The notes: generated from the letters alone by a model not told the origin. DNA of 64,000 nt from Distichodus sexfasciatus (GCA_032718565.1 JAVGVS010000024.1:3851213-3915212), one strand, 5' to 3'. Shown: positions 13,401 through 25,976, numbered from the stretch's first letter. Translations and numbers: made by a program.

Positions 13401-16400
13401 ACTTTGCTCATGAGTACCTCAGTGATACCTTTACTGGTCCACAGAGGTGGACAGTAACTAAGTACATTTACTTGAGTACTGTACTTAAGTAGAGTTTTTG
13501 AGTATCTGTTCTTCACTTGAGTAGTATTTTATTTGGAAAGTTATGACTTTCATTTCACTACATTTGAAAGACAAATATCATACTTTTTACTTCACTATAT
13601 TTCTATCAAGGTTCTCGTTACTTGTTACTTTCAAATCTGTGGATAAAGTGGATGTTATACCCTCTATTCAAAAAAGGTGAATGCTTGTTTTTCAGGTGAC
13701 AGTCTATCATTAATCAGTAGGTTACATCACGCCTGTAGACTGTAAATATAAAACCAAGTTCACACAGTTCTGCTGTTTTCTGTCTTGATTAAAACATTGT
13801 TACTGTTGGAAAGTCATGAAGCTAGAGGTGTAGAGCTGGGTTTTAAACAGGTTGGAATGTTGGTGATGTGTATGTTGTGAGCTGCATTTACAGCTACTGC
13901 ACTGTCCTCCTGATTAACAGTTGGGGTTGTGTTTCATTCTGTAACATTCTACCAATTCCTTATTCTACAGTTTCTACAAGCTGGTCAGAGGCGTTAGGTT
14001 TTGTAAGTGTTGTGGCAATAATGCAGCAATGTGGTGAAAGAAGATGTACTTTCAATACTTAAGTATTTTTTAAAACAAGTACTTCAGTGGTGTCTGTACT
14101 TTCACTTAAGTAACGATGTTAGCTACTTTGCCCACCTCTGCTGGTCAGGGATTCGAACTGGCAGCCTTCCGATGGCGATATGAATATGCAAAAGTGAAAG
14201 TATTAGCAGAATTCTTTTGACATGTTAAATCACCACCACCCTCTACCTAGACTGCCTGGAGACCTAACTTCGTCATGCAGTCCGACTTTTAATATGGCTG
14301 TCATGGGAAAATGTTTACCATACTGCTTGATCCAAGTCTCAGACAGCTCGTCAGTCATCAATAAAAGACTTCCCAAATTTAGTCAGGCTAGGGCTTCATC
14401 ATTGCTCTACCCTCATACTCACTACAAAACAACGAAGAGCTCATTATTCATGTTCCAATTCCTGAGAACATTCATCCATAAGTAATCAGAGAGTAGAAAT
14501 GCTTAGACTTGCTTTGTTACAATTATACCAATGGGTGCATCTAAAGCTCAACTTTAAATGAACACACCGACCTTTGTTAATAGACACCACAGGTAATTAT
14601 TTAATTTGAATATGAATACATTGCCGAATTCTGGTGGTATTTCTAAACTACAATAGATGTTTTGCCTATAAACAACGGAGGTGCAGGCACTGGAAGCAAA
14701 CTGTGAATATAACACAAAACATGACGAGTGAGTTTTTATTATATTCCAGATCAAATAACACAATCTTTGCAAGTTCCATATTTCTGCAACAAGGTTAAAA
14801 TAATTAAGACTATAATAATCTATATTGATACACATAAATTTGCACATTATAGCCAAGAACTAAGAAGAAAAAAGAAAATTCTAACAAAATATGTTTGAAA
14901 AATGTTACTTTTGAGTTTTAAATCTCTGCTGGAGGACCCCTTTATTAATAACAAAACACCATGTATGCTATTAACTGTAGATGATGCAATACGAGTCGGA
15001 AACCAAGATTATAATACAGTATGTTCGTGGATCAGTATGTTGTGTTGATCAACCAGAGACACATTTATCAAATTGCTGAGGTGGTTAATTTATAAATGTT
15101 TCATATAAATAGCTCCAGTTTTAATTACAACTTTTCTAAGTCTTGCACTCTGAAGCCAATCAGAAATACAGACTTTTAGTAGACCATATTTAAAATGCAA
15201 AGCTCAAAGTAGTTCTGATTTCATTCCCTCGTTATCACTTCCATTATTTCCTGAACCCACTGTCCTGATATGATAAGCCCCCTGGGCCCTGGCTATGAGA
15301 TGAAATGAGGACTATGTTTTGTTTAACGGCCTCAGATGATCTGGGGCAGTTGCTTTCGAACATTCTGCACCTTTTGGTACATTTACCTTACACTCACTCC
15401 TCTAACAGACAGTAAGAATGATATGTGTCAAATGTATCCACATCCCATCAATGCTCTTTGGGTTAGTCTACAGGATATCCTGCAATATGGGCTGCATGTC
15501 ATTATTCTTAGCAGTGTCCTCATTATACGTTGTTTCCCGAGAGCTTCGTGATCAACGTGCGAACTCATTTGTACCACATGTGCTCTCATTTCTAGCTGCT
15601 GCATGGCCGTGCCTTTGCATTCTTTTGATTTTTAGGAGTTATCCCAGAGAAACCTCCAAGATGACAATCAAATTACTTCTCCCCACTGTTGATGCAAGAC
15701 TTTGGGGCAGAAAGGCGGGCCTAAATTGAGAGCGATGTCAGCTCAGATGGGGTGATGTGCGTAAATGATTTAGCTCGGTGTGTGCACCCCCCTCCTAGTC
15801 GCCAGGCCATGCCTTTTTTTCCCAGATCGACGTCAGGCTTCTATGACTGAGCCCGTGTTCACAGAGAAACGCATAAAAAATAAATGCTGATTATCAATTC
15901 ATGCAAAAGAAGTAATATGCGATTCCCTCGTCCTCAGTTGGGAAGGGAGAGCTCCAACTGTGATCATTTATTCACAAACATTCACAGAATGGGGCACGGG
16001 GAGGGTAAAGGCCATCACTGAACTGTACAATTTCACAATTTTGAAAGTAGATCTCATGGTACACAATGAACTGCTTTTTAAACTTATAACCTATTCTCCA
16101 GTTCATCCTCCTGCTGTTTATATCTTCTATTGTCCCTTTCTATTGTCAGTGTTGATGATGTTTAATGTGTGAAAGGAGAAGATTTGGTTTGGGTCGGGTG
16201 CTGTTCTGTATAGAACACATCACAATGCACCACAGGGAAATAAGGTGAAACAAAAGTGAAGGACCATGGGAATAAAATGGCTGCAGTAAGCAGAAACAAT
16301 GCCTAGTTTTCGCTTGTTTTTTGGCAGTAAATGGGTCAGGTGCTGGTTGGTGCATGTGAGCGCGATCGTAGATGAGAGGAGCAAACCAAGATGCAAAAAG

Positions 16401-19400
16401 ATTTCTTTGGCCAATGGCGATATCCAATGTTTTTCATGCATTTATCTGTTTATAAATGAGGAAGGCAGAGTCAAGCGTGGGTGCAGGCAGAGTTGAACTT
16501 GTAAAGACAAGATATTTTGCTCACCAAAGTTCCACTGCGCACTCAGAATGAAAATTGGCACATGGCAATGCCTCGTTGTTCTGACATTTCTATCACAGCA
16601 CCAAGTCAAGCGAACGTGAAAGCAGAGTGGAGCGAGGGCGGAGCATGTCCAGCGTAGTGAACAACATTTTAAGAAAAAGTAATTTCCCGCCCTATGTGCG
16701 CCAATGTGCACTACCTAGTGCTTAGAGAGCCTTTAAGCTACATTTTTGCTTGAGAACGTTCCACTGTGTGCTCAGAATTTTGCAACAAAATAACTTCAGA
16801 TATTTTAAGACAGCAGGCGTGGGCCGTATATAAAATTCCACCTTGGACTTTGGACATGTCTGGCACAAGCACTACCTTTCCCACAATAAACACGTTATCA
16901 AATATCGGCGGACAATATTGGGCAAATCTAATCATCAGTTTTAAAAAAAAACCACAATTATCGTCCGATTCTGATATGATTCCAATATTATCATGCATCT
17001 CTATTAAAAATAGACATCAAAAATCAAACCATCACACAGTAATATATATTTAATGTACCTTCTACATTTATTTTTTGCAAAAAACATAAATGTAAAATGA
17101 CATTCTGAAAGTAGTTCAGACCTACATTACCTCACATTTAGCTGATTTTCAAGATGACTCACCTCTTTCAAAGTCAAAGTAAACTTTATTGTCGTCTCCC
17201 CTTCCTCCCCTTTCACCTGTCAGATGGATGAACAGGCTCGGTCTGGCAGCTATAGGTTACACACCGGATGACAAAGTGCCACGTCCTGATGAGGGTAAGA
17301 CTAATGTGATTATAAGCCAGTTTAAAATCAGACTTTCTCACTGTGAAGGCAAAAACGGTGCTTATAAATTTCTTGTCTTTTTCAGATTACTGGAGTGAAA
17401 GTGACCAGGATGACATGGACGGCTCCATGACCCTGAAGCAGGAGGGACCTTCTTCACTTTGTGACACCTATCACCGGACGCCCTCTGTAAGTTTCAACAA
17501 ACCCACTCACGCATAGCCACGCACAGATGGTCCACTCCAAAGCATGTTTTTAATGAATGTAATATGGCCGAGTTCAAGAGAACCCCTGTCCTTGTGGAGT
17601 GGAATTCGTAATAAAAGATAATTCAGGTCCAGCACTTCAGACTGCAGCTGCCATAAATTAGTTCAACATCTTTGTACAGTGTAAGTGTTTAGCTCATGGA
17701 TTTAAAACTGCAACAACACATTCGACCACTAGATGACGTCCATTCCTTCAGAAGCGGGTTTTCAACGGGTTCTGTCCTAGAGACCACCACTCAAGATATA
17801 GCAGTAGTCTGCAGTCCACTGTGTGTCCTTGCGTGTATATTCTATCATTTTGGATATTAACTTCAAATCCATGATTCATAAAGATGCCCAAATCATCCGG
17901 AAAAGTTTTGAGAAATAAATAAAATGAAATACTTTTAAAAAAGTGATTTCAGTAGTGAAACTGGATTGCATGTCACGGACCACTTGCAGAACACCGGTTA
18001 AAAACTGCTCTGGAAACTAAAAGATTTGGGAAATCTGAAAAATGTAATTAGAAATGGGGTTCTTTTTATATTTATTTTCAATCATATTTCATTTCCAAAA
18101 CAAAGAAGAAGAGTAATAAGAGTTTTTCCAATTTCCATTTTGCACTCAAATAAAATATGTAAAATACACACTCATATTCCATTTAGTTTTTTTGACTGAC
18201 GTTTCGGGGCATGTGTGGAATCCTACAAATCTCAGCATTCATTTTTTCCAGTCTCAAACCACGCTCTCATTATTTTCCACACAGTTCTCTAGCCCGGCCC
18301 ATGGAGTTTAAGCTTCTTCAACTGTGATTCTTATGTTTTTATCCTTTAGTTTAGTTTAAGCACAAATTGGAACATGACATTGTTTTTGAAAATTGACTTT
18401 CCATTAGAGCACAGAGGTGCATTGCCATATTATAATATACTTGAAAATTAAATCTGATCCCACTCTTCTGTCCCTCTCTTCCTACAACCCCTTAAATGTC
18501 CCAAACACTTTTATCCTTTTACCCTCCCACACGCCTCTCCCCGCTCGCCGTCGTTTCCTGCCCTCAGGTTCACAAGTTGCACTGCTCAGAGCCCCTGGCT
18601 GTGCCGCTGCCTCGCTCGCAGAGCTCTGTGAACTTGATGCGCTCCACTCCCTCCCCTCTCCTCCCGCAGGTCAACTCCTCCAGTCCCTTCCCCGAGCCCA
18701 AGCACGGACGTCACTTCTCCAGCGAGTCCACCTACTCCCACTCGTCAGCCGAGGACTCGCGGGGCGGCGAGGGAGGGTCGGGCAGCGGCCACTCGTCCGG
18801 CTGCCGCTCCACCCACCGCGAGCGCCGCTCCTGGCAAGACCTCATCGAGACGCCGCTGACCAGCTCCGGCCTGCACTTCCTGCAAACCGTCCCGGCAGAG
18901 GGGGAGCGGAGCTACGAGGGCGGGCACGTGACGCTGTCTCCCGAACGCAGGCGCCAAGCCACGCTGCCGGTGCGGAGGCACCACGTGGACCGCGACGGCC
19001 CATTTCCGCTGGTGGGTGGGGAGGACCGGGGTGCACATGGCCATCGTAAGGCCCACAAGCAGCGCAGTCAGAGTCTTCCACGCAACCGTGAGGTGAGAGC
19101 CAGGAGTCTGCAGCAGTGCCACGGGGAGGAGAGGAGCGAAGATGAAGAGGGTCAGGAGGCTGTGCATAGAAAGGCCAGCAGAGAAGGTGAGAGGTTGATT
19201 AGCTCAACAGAGACTTGTTCAAAACGTACCTAGACTTCAGATTAGCAAGTTAGATGAACACAGCATCTCACTAATAGTAAAATCTGCTCAAAAAGTCAAG
19301 GGTGTCAACCTCTTGAGCTGCACAATCCTTAAAGAGGATGTCTGCTTTTGATGCTAAAACCCACAGAACTCCACTTGATGAGGTTGAAGTTGTGTTAATT

Positions 19401-20432
19401 TTAGTATAATGTTGCTTGAGTAGATGTTGCATCATAGTCCACCAAGAGAATCTGTTCTTCACACTTGCAGACTTCAACCAAGTCAGTTCAGTTACATACT
19501 TTTACCTCCATTTTGGTCAATTTCTACAGTCAACAAGAACAGATATTGGTCAACTTGCTACATAAATTAAGTAAACAATGTTAAGTTAGAGGAGTAAATG
19601 GTTCACTGGGTACTATTCGAGGAATTTGATTTGAGGAAAATGAAGTTTGTTCCACAATTGAAAAGCTAGAATTGAAAAGAGTCTTGATGCATGTCTTTCT
19701 CTTTTGAGTAGCGATGCTTCAAGACCAACAGCACTTGATTTGACCTGTGCATTTCCAGCAGGTAAAGCATATGATGGGAAGGCTAAAGATGGACTGGAGG
19801 AGCTTTACAGAACCCTGGAGCAGGCCAACATTTCTCCCATCGGGGACCTTCGGCCCACCACCAAGCAGGAACTTCGTCGCTCCTTCCTCGTGCGCTCCAG
19901 CAACCCCATCGTGAACGACAAACTGCACCACGTCAGAATCCTCAACAGCACACTAAAGGTCTGCCACCATTTATGGTCTGATAATGGTTAAATAAGCTCA
20001 GGCTAGGCTAGATGATTCCATGCTATTTTATTCACTCTGATTATTATCATAATAGTAATTTCTAAGTCATTTCTGTGCTAGTTTAGGTCTACTGTCAGTT
20101 CAGATCTGAGTATGTCTAGGATCTAAATAGCAATGGCAGGAATAAAGGAAACAAATCAATTTAATGACTTCACAATTACACTCCAGCTGACACTCTGCAA
20201 TAACAGAAATCATCTTCCTCAGGCAAAAGAGGACGAGCTCGCCATCATCAATCAGCTGCTGGAGGACCCAGGCCTCAACGCAAAGAAGTTCCGCGAGTGG
20301 AAACTGTGGCACCAAGAGCTTTTTCTGGACATCTGCGAGTTTAGCTCAGGCAACAATGGGGTGGCCGAGAGTTCGCCTCTGGCTGCCCCGCTCATGACGC
20401 ATACGCATTCCTTTATTGAGACCCACGTGTGA
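4482..20432 (+). CDS. cnksr2: CNKSR2 (connector enhancer of KSR 2), 3' part, 13 exons, 5' incomplete
   Basis: Scaffold of the Ras/Raf-MAPK pathway and of the postsynaptic density. Coding exons read from splice sites: 4482-4612, 5259-5470, 6712-6798, 8148-8398, 10855-10903, 11772-11944, 12211-12284, 12849-12920, 17224-17294, 17386-17486, 18568-19186, 19762-19958, 20223-20432. They join in frame to 748 residues and a TGA stop. The first 240 or so residues match the CNK2/3-type middle region (DUF1170), including DDISKYSISKSSSKCSESLS. A PH domain follows at about 257-362 (DCEGWLWKKKDAKGYF, then WKKYWFILKDSSLYWY). A serine-rich part contains RRSWQDLIETPLTSSG near residue 495. The C-terminus ends HTHSFIETHV, a class I PDZ ligand known from CNKSR2 to bind PSD-95-type proteins. 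Exons for the SAM, CRIC and PDZ domains must lie left of the window. The acidic run of human CNKSR2 is much shorter here. Whether this is the a or b teleost copy cannot be told. Confidence 0.95.
8864..9118 (+). repeat. tRNA-derived SINE, copy 1
   Basis: A + strand copy of the main SINE of this window. The tRNA-like head begins GGGGCAGTTGGTGGTGTAAC and has a B box (GGTTCGAATCC near 8919). The body carries TACCACTGAGGTACTCATGA, CACTGCTCCCCGGGCACTG and the CAAATAATCACTCAC end. It lies in the cnksr2 intron after exon 8148-8398. Confidence 0.85.
9187..9735. mobile_element. Degraded hAT-like MITE (tentative)
   Basis: It starts CAGGCCCCGTAAACACATAG and ends in a stretch with GTTTTCAGAAACCTCC and CGTGTGGACGATATGCGC. 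I remember these phrases from fish hAT non-autonomous elements. The right terminal repeat and target duplication could not be found, so the right limit is approximate. Confidence 0.35.
10458..10649 (+). other. Candidate cassette exon pair in cnksr2 (not in the main model)
   Basis: Two short stretches with consensus splice sites lie in the intron between the 8148-8398 and 10855-10903 exons. The first is 10458-10498 (acceptor CCCTTTTCAG, donor GTGAGA). The second is 10601-10649 (acceptor ATGTGCAG, donor GTAAAT). Their phases are 0 to 2 and 2 to 0, so together they would add 30 in-frame residues between LYH and SFHYTSL. Human CNKSR2 aligns without them. They may be a lineage-specific alternative exon pair or a coincidence; the second acceptor has a weak pyrimidine tract. 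Confidence 0.3.
11772..12920 (+). CDS. cnksr2: cnksr2 exons encoding the core of the PH domain
   Basis: Three exons of the gene above (11772-11944, 12211-12284, 12849-12920) carry most of the phosphoinositide-binding PH fold. The beta-strand motifs GWLWKKKDA, KKYWFILKDSSLYWY and EGFISLPEFRIDRAIECRR are visible, then FKACHPKIKSFFFAT. The closing helix continues into the exon at 17224 (RWMNRLGL). Exon phases run 0, 2, 2. This is the most conserved part of CNK2 in the window and the best evidence for the gene's identity. Confidence 0.95.
13253..14177 (-). repeat. tRNA-derived SINE, copy 2, split by a MITE
   Basis: A reverse-strand SINE from GTGAGTGATGATTTGTCATT to the head GGGATTCGAACTGGCAGCC. 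It is interrupted at 13442-14140 by a hAT-like element. The SINE body is 13253-13441 and its tRNA-like head resumes at about 14141. Confidence 0.85.
13442..14140. mobile_element. hAT-type MITE inserted in the SINE
   Basis: A 699-bp insertion starting CAGAGGTGGACAGTAACTAA and ending GCTACTTTGCCCACCTCTG, giving terminal inverted repeats of the CAGAGGTGG type. The flanks are CTGGTCCA at 13434-13441 and CTGGTCAG at 14141-14148. This is an 8-bp target duplication with two differences, as expected for hAT elements. Sub-terminal motifs ACTTAAGTA and TACTTGAGTA recur at both ends. No transposase frame is present. Confidence 0.8.
14178..17223 (+). other. cnksr2 intron, no gene seen
   Basis: AT-rich intron DNA between the MITE-disrupted SINE and the exon at 17224. 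Nothing coding was recognised. A reverse-strand copy of the retroelement tail seen at 1032 lies at about 17170-17195 (AAAGTAAACTTTATTGTC). Confidence 0.5.
18568..19186 (+). CDS. cnksr2: cnksr2 large GC-rich exon with the conserved SWQDLIETPLTSSG block
   Basis: At 619 nt this is the longest cnksr2 exon here and much more GC-rich than its surroundings. It encodes a low-complexity, serine/arginine-rich linker, then RRSWQDLIETPLTSSGLHFL, then SPERRRQATLP, all with counterparts in human CNKSR2. A short acidic stretch (EERSEDEEGQE) near the end corresponds to the long glutamate run in human. The upstream acceptor is CCCTCAG at 18561-18567. A second good acceptor (CTCCCGCAG ending near 18669) lies inside the exon in the same phase, so a shorter isoform is possible. 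Confidence 0.9.
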
Positions 20433-22915
20433 GAAACGCACCCGAGTAAAGCTTGGGCGTGCTACTACGCTGCTGCCTCACTTCCTTCTCCATGCCTCTC
20501 CGGATCTCTCCTTTCCTCACGCAATGCCGAACCAACTGACCGACCGTCCAACCAAACACTGTAACATGTAAATATGGCTGCTGCCGGAGGTGAGGATCAA
20601 ACTTCAGTAAATTGAAGAGCGACAGCAGCCCCGCAGGGTGCCTACTGCATGTCTGACAGACGAACTAAACACAAAGTTCTCATGAAAGATCTTTTTACGA
20701 CAGATTTTAATTACTTTTGATTAGCCGTTTCTTTTGCTGTCGCTGGTTAGGTTGACGGTATGTTACTGGGGAGAAACGCAGTAGCAATACAGACAGGGGT
20801 CGTTTTCACCATAACACTGTACTTTCATATTTAACTTTGCACCCACATTGCTCAGATATTCTATTCATAATATTCTTATTGCTGATGACTATAGAAACGC
20901 AGTTTGGAAAATGAATAGGTTATGGATTTCATTCCACTTATTATCGGGAGTGAACGGTCTTTCCCGGCTTTTCGCTGGAACTAATTCTATAAAGGTGAAA
21001 GTGTATCCAACACCTTACAAGAGAAATACAAACCTTCATGTTTGCTTAGAAGTAGCCACTGTTTTAAACTGTGAACTATTCTTGTGAATGCAATCTTTCG
21101 ATTCTGTGTGTACAGAATCACCTAAGAGATTTTTGTAGAAAAGCATAGAAAAGTATATTTAAAAAAAGATTATATATATATACTTAAATATAGTACATTG
21201 CTTGATTGGTTACTTGTTGCTTAAAAGGTGTAGATGGAAAATCCCATTCTGGAATTAGACTGATTGACTTTCTGGAGTTCATGGACTCTAAGTAGCGTTT
21301 CTACAGTTTATTTGCTTCGTTCGTTTAGTATGGGTTGACATTTAATTACAGTTAAATTGTGCTGCAGTTATACATATGATTCTGAACATATACAAGCACA
21401 TTATAAAAGAGGATATGAAATTATGTAATTACATAAGGATGCACTACAAAGAATGCACTTTCTGTCACTTCATCACAGGGTCAAACTTGACAGGTTAGAC
21501 ATTTGGTGGGCAGACGCTGGTCTCAAGCGTAATGAGAGATGTGTACAGTCCATCGTAAGTATGTTTTAGAGATCGCCAGTCGAAATCAGTTGTTTCATAG
21601 ATTTACACATGATATGAGCTCAGTTGTTATTTTGCCAGGATTGTCAAATTCTGAAAACCCCTCTTAGAGTCATATTGAGCTTGTTGAAATGTATATCACA
21701 CCAATATAACAAGAAACATTTGCCAGATGAAAATTAGATTACCGAGAATGACGGTCAATTTAAAAATCTTTTGAAGCATGTGTTTGCAAAACATGAATTA
21801 AAATATGTAAAAACGTATACCGGTGATGAGAAAATAGATCTTATTTATTGCTTGTGAACTGGAGTATTTAAAAGCACAAGAGATGAGCTTCTGCAGCTAC
21901 TAAATTACTACAGTATTTGATAATGGCTGGTGTTGATCAAATGCATGTGGACTGGAATGAGCGGCCTGGTAAATGGTTTACTGGACAACATGAAAATGTG
22001 AAGATCAGATGCCAATAAGCATTCCCTGTTTGAAAATAACTAAAGGCCAAAATATGTACATATCACTATATACACTGGAACATGTAAATGGCATAATTAC
22101 TCTTTGGCCAAGTCAGCATGGCCATGGTTTGGTTCTGGTCTAATGTAGCAGCACATGCAACAGCGTTTTAGCCTAGGTTTGTATTTACTAATCCAAAACC
22201 GCCACCAAATTTGAGCAGGCCAAGGACTCCTTCTTTCTTTCTTTCTTTCTTTCTTTGTCCGTTCTGTATGCTTAAATTGTTTGCTTGTGAGTTTGTTTTT
22301 GATTTTGCAAATTCATTTTTCCGACAGAATCAAAATGAATTCTATCCAGGTCAAGAACATCATACTCATAGTGACTAACAAAATATTGCGTTAGTTGGGG
22401 GGAAAGTGTACTGACTGTAGCTTTAAACAGTGTGCTTTCACTGTGAGATGCCAAAGTAACTGCATTCTTGCAAGCCTTTTAACTAACTCCCTGACAAAGG
22501 GAGAACTGTAGTTCTAACTGGCCATTAGCACAAAAGCAGCATACTCCCGAAAGTAGAGCATATCACCTTTTTTGTTTTTACCAGTGGCATGAAACCCTCT
22601 GAGCTGTTTATTCAGATGTCTTGTGAAACATCGCACAGTTTAAAATTGCACATATAGAAAACAGTAATAGTATGCATTACTTATGAATTCAAGGCAAAAT
22701 GAAGAGCAGGCAAACGTCACATGATATAATATGGATACATCCATTGAGTGTCACTGTCTCGTTATTCCCATTTGGCCCCCTTCATAAAACAGGTTTAATG
22801 CATCTCTCCGAAGTGTGGTGATGGCAGATCTTTCCTCAGAGCGGTGGGTTTTGTGCCCCTTTAAAGCTATCTACATTTGTATTTAGGTTTTATAATAAAG
22901 CTTGGTTTAGAATAT
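20433..22915 (+). other. Probable cnksr2 3' UTR
   Basis: The region after the TGA at 20430-20432 is AT-rich and contains no recognised gene. The first good polyadenylation signal noticed is AATAAA near 22896 (TTTTATAATAAAGCTTGG); another is near 23254. A long 3' UTR would fit a brain-expressed scaffold gene, but the true end cannot be set from sequence. A CTTT microsatellite lies at 22231-22256. Confidence 0.45.
22231..22256 (+). repeat. (CTTT)n microsatellite
   Basis: About six and a half tandem TTCT units in the probable cnksr2 3' UTR. Confidence 0.9.
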
Positions 22916-23404
22916 CGTTAACCTGTTTCTTTAACACTATTCACGAGTCAATCTTCTAAGGTCAGTCAGATGGGACTCCACTGTGTGTTCTTAAAGGAGC
23001 GTACTCCTTATAGTACATTGCACAGGTGTGTAAGATGTAAGTTGCACTGCGACATTAAAAAAAGGAACATATTGCTCTTTTTCAAGAATATTACTACTAG
23101 CCAACTGCTATTCTGTACATTATATTACGAAAAGAACATATTAAAGAAAAGCAAATGACATTTATTCTTCCTAAGGTAGCCTTTTTGTTTCATATATACA
23201 AATATATATTAACAGAAATCCAGATTGTAAACTTCAGTTGTAACTTTGACTTCAATAAAAATGAATTCACTGCACTATAAACATGTGTATGAAATCTGTT
23301 GAGTTTTTCCTCTGCGCTGATTATCAAAATGCACACACAATGACCATTAACCCCATTTTGAAACCAACTTAAGCATGTAACCATGACCATTCATGAAACA
23401 GCAA

Positions 23405-23580
23405 TAACGTAACAGTTAGAGAGTTGGCCCCATGATCAGAGGGTCACAGGTTCGAGTCCCAGACCGGTAAAGGTACCACTGAGGTACTCATGAGCAAGAT
23501 ACTGTTCCCAAGCAGATTTTGTTGTGGCCCACCGTGTTCTGCGCTGTGCTGTGTTCACAATGACAAATGATCACTCCTTT
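23405..23580 (+). repeat. tRNA-derived SINE, copy 3 (internally deleted)
   Basis: Forward-strand copy with the B box GGTTCGAGTCC, then TACCACTGAGGTACTCATGA, then the CAATGACAAATGATCACTCC end. About 70 bp around the CTCCCCGGGC block is missing. Confidence 0.75.
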
Positions 23581-23939
23581 AAACGCACATCTGTGAGGAA
23601 CTCACCTGGTTTTACAATAGATAACAATACATATGAATTCCTGAGTAATCTAAAGACGTTAGACATGCTCTTCTTGTCAGAAAGGCACAGTAACTAATTA
23701 AGGGATGAGCAGAAAACCTTTAACTTAAAAAGCAGAGTGCTTTGTGTCTGTGGTTATTGTCAATGTCTTTTGTTGACATCCCACAGCATCTCAATAGTAG
23801 AAGTACACGTAAAATAAATCTCTTTCTACAAAGCAGATGAAGCATTTTTTCATGGCCTATTTTGATCACAAGTCTCCTTGCCCCACTTTAGTGGTATATC
23901 ACAACACATCGTTTCACTCCTTGAACAGCAACAGCAGCT

Positions 23940-24060
23940 GACTTCATTCAGTCATTCATTCATTATCTACTCACCCTGGGCGGACACCAACACACCACAG
24001 CGGAGACACACACAGACGACCTCAATCACATTCACACCTAAGAGGGTAACCTACAGGACA
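23940..24060 (-). repeat. Degenerate fragment resembling the second SINE family
   Basis: CATTCATTCATTATCTACTC, then GGCGGACACCAACACACCAC and ATCACATTCACACC, resemble the 3' part of the repeat at 34118-34463. Strongly diverged. Confidence 0.4.
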
Positions 24061-24599
24061 GTACTTACAGGACAGTCTGGACAGAACACATTTCCATCAT
24101 TTGTCCATGCCATATTTTTTAGAAAATGTCGAGGGGTGTTTGAACTTAAAGTAAAGCTGTTTTAAATCCTATGATCACTTCATTCAGACCACATTCTAAA
24201 TCATATTTCAACATCAAAATGTCATAAAGGATAACAAACTTAACTACTTACAATCACTTAAGGTGAGCTGAAAATATGAGAGCAATTACATAATATTTGT
24301 TCTGCACAGATCTAAAGATAATACTGCTGTAGCACCAAAACACATGTTCTTATTTATCCAAAATTAATTATGAACATTTTGTCTTTTTTATACCTCATAT
24401 GTTTACAAAGTGACAGAGCTGAACAATGTCCACTATGAGGCACCAAATCCCTTCAGGAACAAAGCAGAGATGTTTTCAGTTCTGGAAATTGAGTGCAATT
24501 TTTTACATTCACAATTACATACCAGTATACTAAAAGATGTGTAATTACTGCACACCATCACAGCACTTAATGAATAAAGCTTCCACACAAAACATATCA

Positions 24600-24907
24600 C
24601 TCCAACACACACACACACGTACGCACACATGCACACAGAGAAACCTGTGCAACTATCTTTGTGGGAACATTTCATAGCCTCCCATAATAACTAGATGTAT
24701 ATAATTCTACAGCTAATCCTAACCCTAATCTTACCCTCAGTAGCCAAATGCACATCTTTTACCTTTTTTAGTTTAGAATAAAACAAGCACAAGTCATTTC
24801 TCCTCATGGTGACCTCTCAAATGAACCCACAAAGTCCAAAAAAAATAATCCAATATGAATTTGGGGACAAAATGGCACAAAAAGGTACCCACATCGCATA
24901 AAAACAC

Positions 24908-24951
<44 letters not shown>

Positions 24952-24955
24952 CTGG
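24600..24955. repeat. CA-flanked dispersed repeat with telomere-like core, copy 1
   Basis: Bounded by CA-repeat tracts. It contains TCCTAACCCTAATCTTACCC and AGCACAAGTCATTTCTCCTC. A copy in the same order and orientation is at 40566-40885, so it is a dispersed family rather than chance. The right tract, at 24911-24944, is a clean CA microsatellite. Confidence 0.7.
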
Positions 24956-25975
24956 CAGTTCTGATTATTGGTCTGGGCCACTGATCAGTCTATTGATACT
25001 AAACTATTGACACAGGAGACAGTTCCATGTTGTAAAAGGCTGAAATGGGGAAAAATTGGTCAAGACTTCACTGCTGACAAACACAAGGGATTTCTGGTGT
25101 AAAAAATAACCCACTCCATTACAGGAGTTTCCTTCCGACTTGTTCTAAGGTTTCCACACCAGTTGGGGGAAAAGAACATAAACTGACAAGAGCACAAACC
25201 GTGGGTAGAATGAGGGGCCTCAGAACAATATGTTTTCATTCATTCCAGAGACCAACCTTGGGCGGGTACAGCACGTTTTGTAATGGAAAAATGTTTTATA
25301 CTCATGAAAGCACTTTAAAAATACAATTCAGTACGGAACAGTGTAAAATGACCTTTAATATCTGATACAAGTGCACTGGAAGCTAGGATGGAGAAAATAA
25401 ATGGGAAAGCTTTGTGCCAAGTGGGCTCTGTGCCCAGTTTGGAAACACTAGTTGTAGACTCAAATGCTATTAACTAAAGTGGATTTTATCCCTTGCAGAA
25501 AAATAGCATTCCCAAAATCATACACACCATGTACTAGAGGTGAAGAACGATCACAACTACATTACACATCAGACAGAAGTGAACATAATTACATCCTTGT
25601 CATATATAAAGGTACCAAACCATCTCACTCACCTGCGGCTCTATAAATCAACACACTCCTGTCTCACTCTTCTGCAACATGAAACCTTCAACTTTAGTTC
25701 ATGATGATTCATGTTGTATTTAGAACTCACATTATATGGCTGATATAAATGTTTTTGATAACACGCCACAAGATTCAATTCCACTTGTAGGTTTTACTTG
25801 ACCATGGCACATTAAGATTTGCTACCACTTCAGCAATGTCTAAAAATTGAGTTATTTCATTGCATAGTTTTGTATAAAATAATATTACTCAAAGCCTTAC
25901 CTACCTTCAATTATTCAGGTTCATGACCTGTCCATCTCTCTGCAGCAAAGCTTCCTTTACCTTATTTACATGATG

Positions 25976-25976
<1 letters not shown>

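Noticed and set aside
18417..19167. Other-frame and antisense ORFs over the large cnksr2 exon
   Set aside because: Only the frame with RRSWQDLIETPLTSSG matches CNKSR2; the others are shadows of high GC.
24721..24740. Interstitial telomere relic
   Set aside because: Too short, and embedded in a dispersed repeat also present at 40666; not evidence for a chromosome fusion.
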